Below are positions 63,153 through 64,000 of a stretch of 64,000 bases of DNA, one piece after another. Position numbers and translations under genes: made by a program. The DNA comes from a bacterium (GTDB taxonomy: Bacteria; Bacillota_I; Bacilli_A; RF39; UBA660), in assembly GCA_004563275.1 (NCBI GenBank), contig SFSZ01000005.1, positions 1 to 64,000 of the forward strand. Reading direction: 5' to 3'. The notes under the pieces were generated by a model, which did not search any database, was not told where the DNA came from, and was given only the letters and a program-made list of their open reading frames with translations. Each line of letters opens with the position of its first letter. The first letter of the stretch is position 1.

Positions 63153-64000
63153 ATGTTAAAGTTATTTAGAAATTTAACTAAGAGGGATATTTGTCTTTTT
63201 TTAGTTGCAGTTTTATTTATTGTTTTAGGTGTTAATTTAGAATTAACGATGCCTGATTATATGTCTAAAATTACAATGTTAGTACAAACTGAAGGTAGTA
63301 AGATGAGTGAAATATTACTTAATGGTGGTTATATGCTTGCTTGTGCTTTTGGTAGTATGTTAATTAGTATTTTAGTTGGTTATTTGATTGCTAGAGTTAC
63401 TAGTGATTTTTCTCTTAATACAAGAAATAAATTGTTTAATAAAGTTTTAAGTATGGGAATGCAAGATGTTAAAGCATTTAATACTAGTAGTTTAATTACA
63501 AGAACTACTAATGATATTACGCAATTAGAAATGGTTTTAGGAATGGGGATGCAATTATTAATTAAAGCTCCGATTACAGCGGTTATAGCGGTTACTAAAA
63601 TATTAAATAAAAATTGGCAATGGAGTTTAGCAACAGGAATTGCAGTAGTAGTATTACTTACAACCATTGGAATACTTACTGTTATAGTTATGCCTAAATT
63701 TAAGATTGTTCAAAAATTAATTGATAAGTTAAATGGAGTAACTAGAGAAAATTTAACTGGTATTAGAGTTGTTAGAGCCTTTAATGCAGAAGAATATCAA
63801 GAAGGTAAGTTTAATGATGTAAATAATAGACTTACGAATCAACAATTATTTAATCAAAGAACTTTTTCAATTATGCAACCAATGATGTATTTAGTTATGC
63901 ATGTTTTATCAATGTCTATTTATTTTATGGGAGCATTTTTAATTGCAGAAAGTGCGATGGCTGATAAGCTTACGATATTTAGTGAGATGGTTGTTTTTTC
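63153..64000 (+). CDS. ABC exporter, transmembrane part (partial, runs off the window)
   Basis: From ATG 63153 an uninterrupted frame continues to the window end (282 codons). It begins MLKLFRNLTKRDICLFLVAV and contains membrane segments and the exporter coupling motif region SLITRTTNDITQLE plus ENLTGIRVVRAFNAEEYQEGKF, typical of type I ABC exporters such as the LmrA/MsbA or YheI group. The ATPase domain lies beyond the window. A GAAAGGAAAAT ribosome site supports the start. Confidence 0.85.
   Translation, partial: MLKLFRNLTKRDICLFLVAVLFIVLGVNLELTMPDYMSKITMLVQTEGSKMSEILLNGGYMLACAFGSMLISILVGYLIARVTSDFSLNTRNKLFNKVLSMGMQDVKAFNTSSLITRTTNDITQLEMVLGMGMQLLIKAPITAVIAVTKILNKNWQWSLATGIAVVVLLTTIGILTVIVMPKFKIVQKLIDKLNGVTRENLTGIRVVRAFNAEEYQEGKFNDVNNRLTNQQLFNQRTFSIMQPMMYLVMHVLSMSIYFMGAFLIAESAMADKLTIFSEMVVF

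Noticed and set aside
63380..63667. Minus-strand frame near the right edge
   Set aside because: It overlaps the ABC exporter reading frame, which has clear family motifs, a ribosome site and a promoter.

Overview
The window is very AT-rich, densely packed, low-GC Gram-positive DNA, mostly on the + strand. It reads with the standard code: TGA is a stop and TGG is Trp. SepF, DivIVA, FtsK, a SEDS polymerase, UppS, CdsA, sortases with a VPKTG substrate, a PASTA kinase and a SigK-like sigma factor indicate a walled member of the Bacilli. The small gene sizes and unusual gene combinations suggest a reduced, probably uncultured gut lineage (RF39-like or a neighbour); that placement is inference. No rRNA, tRNA, IS element, CRISPR array or prophage was seen.

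Layout. 0.1-3.2 kb: small hypothetical protein, SEDS protein, Tyr-rich coat-like protein, a metallophosphoesterase with degenerate motifs, and a CPBP protease. 3.3-11.3 kb: two secreted/surface proteins (the larger one frameshifted near its 3' end), a pseudopilin-like protein, then a second transcription unit encoding CpaB-like, CpaF/TadA-like, TadB-like and TadC-like proteins, together forming a compact monoderm Tad-like apparatus. 11.4-14.7 kb: cysteine desulfurase, two tandem GNATs and ThiI (4-thiouridine pathway). 14.8-18.7 kb: a short gene with a TTG start, acetate kinase, DHH phosphoesterase and a TasA-like surface protein. 18.7-25.1 kb: Fmt, a membrane/zinc-ribbon/SPFH cluster, a CDP-alcohol phosphatidyltransferase and an AI-2E-type transporter. 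25.2-30.1 kb: rlmN-prpC-prkC-rsgA-rpe, a conserved Firmicute order. 30.2-36.3 kb: sepF, divIVA, convergent sigK, yqeG-yqeH-mutL-ASCH-miaA, then a decayed SDR pseudogene.

36.5-43.7 kb: two fused ABC/FtsX-type proteins and FtsK/SpoIIIE. 43.8-47.6 kb: two unknown proteins and a reduced SUF operon (sufC, a half-length SufB/D-like gene, sufS, sufU, no sufB). 47.8-52.4 kb: uppS-cdsA-rseP, then a T-box and a thrS lacking the TGS domain. 52.4-56.4 kb: membrane proteins, a CPBP protease and mtaB. 56.4-61.5 kb: a cell-surface module with a thioester/SpaA-type adhesin, its sortase, a membrane protein and a convergent class B-like sortase with a long cytoplasmic extension. 61.6-64 kb: tgt, a pseudopilin-like protein and the start of an ABC exporter that runs off the window.

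The points most worth following up are the Tad-like locus with its frameshifted large exoprotein, the thioester adhesin and two unusual sortases, the SufB-less SUF operon, and two terminator-promoter-structured-RNA intervals. A recurring promoter layout also stands out: the -10 element lies a fixed 22-24 nt before the start codon, so many transcripts should begin at or just before the Shine-Dalgarno sequence.
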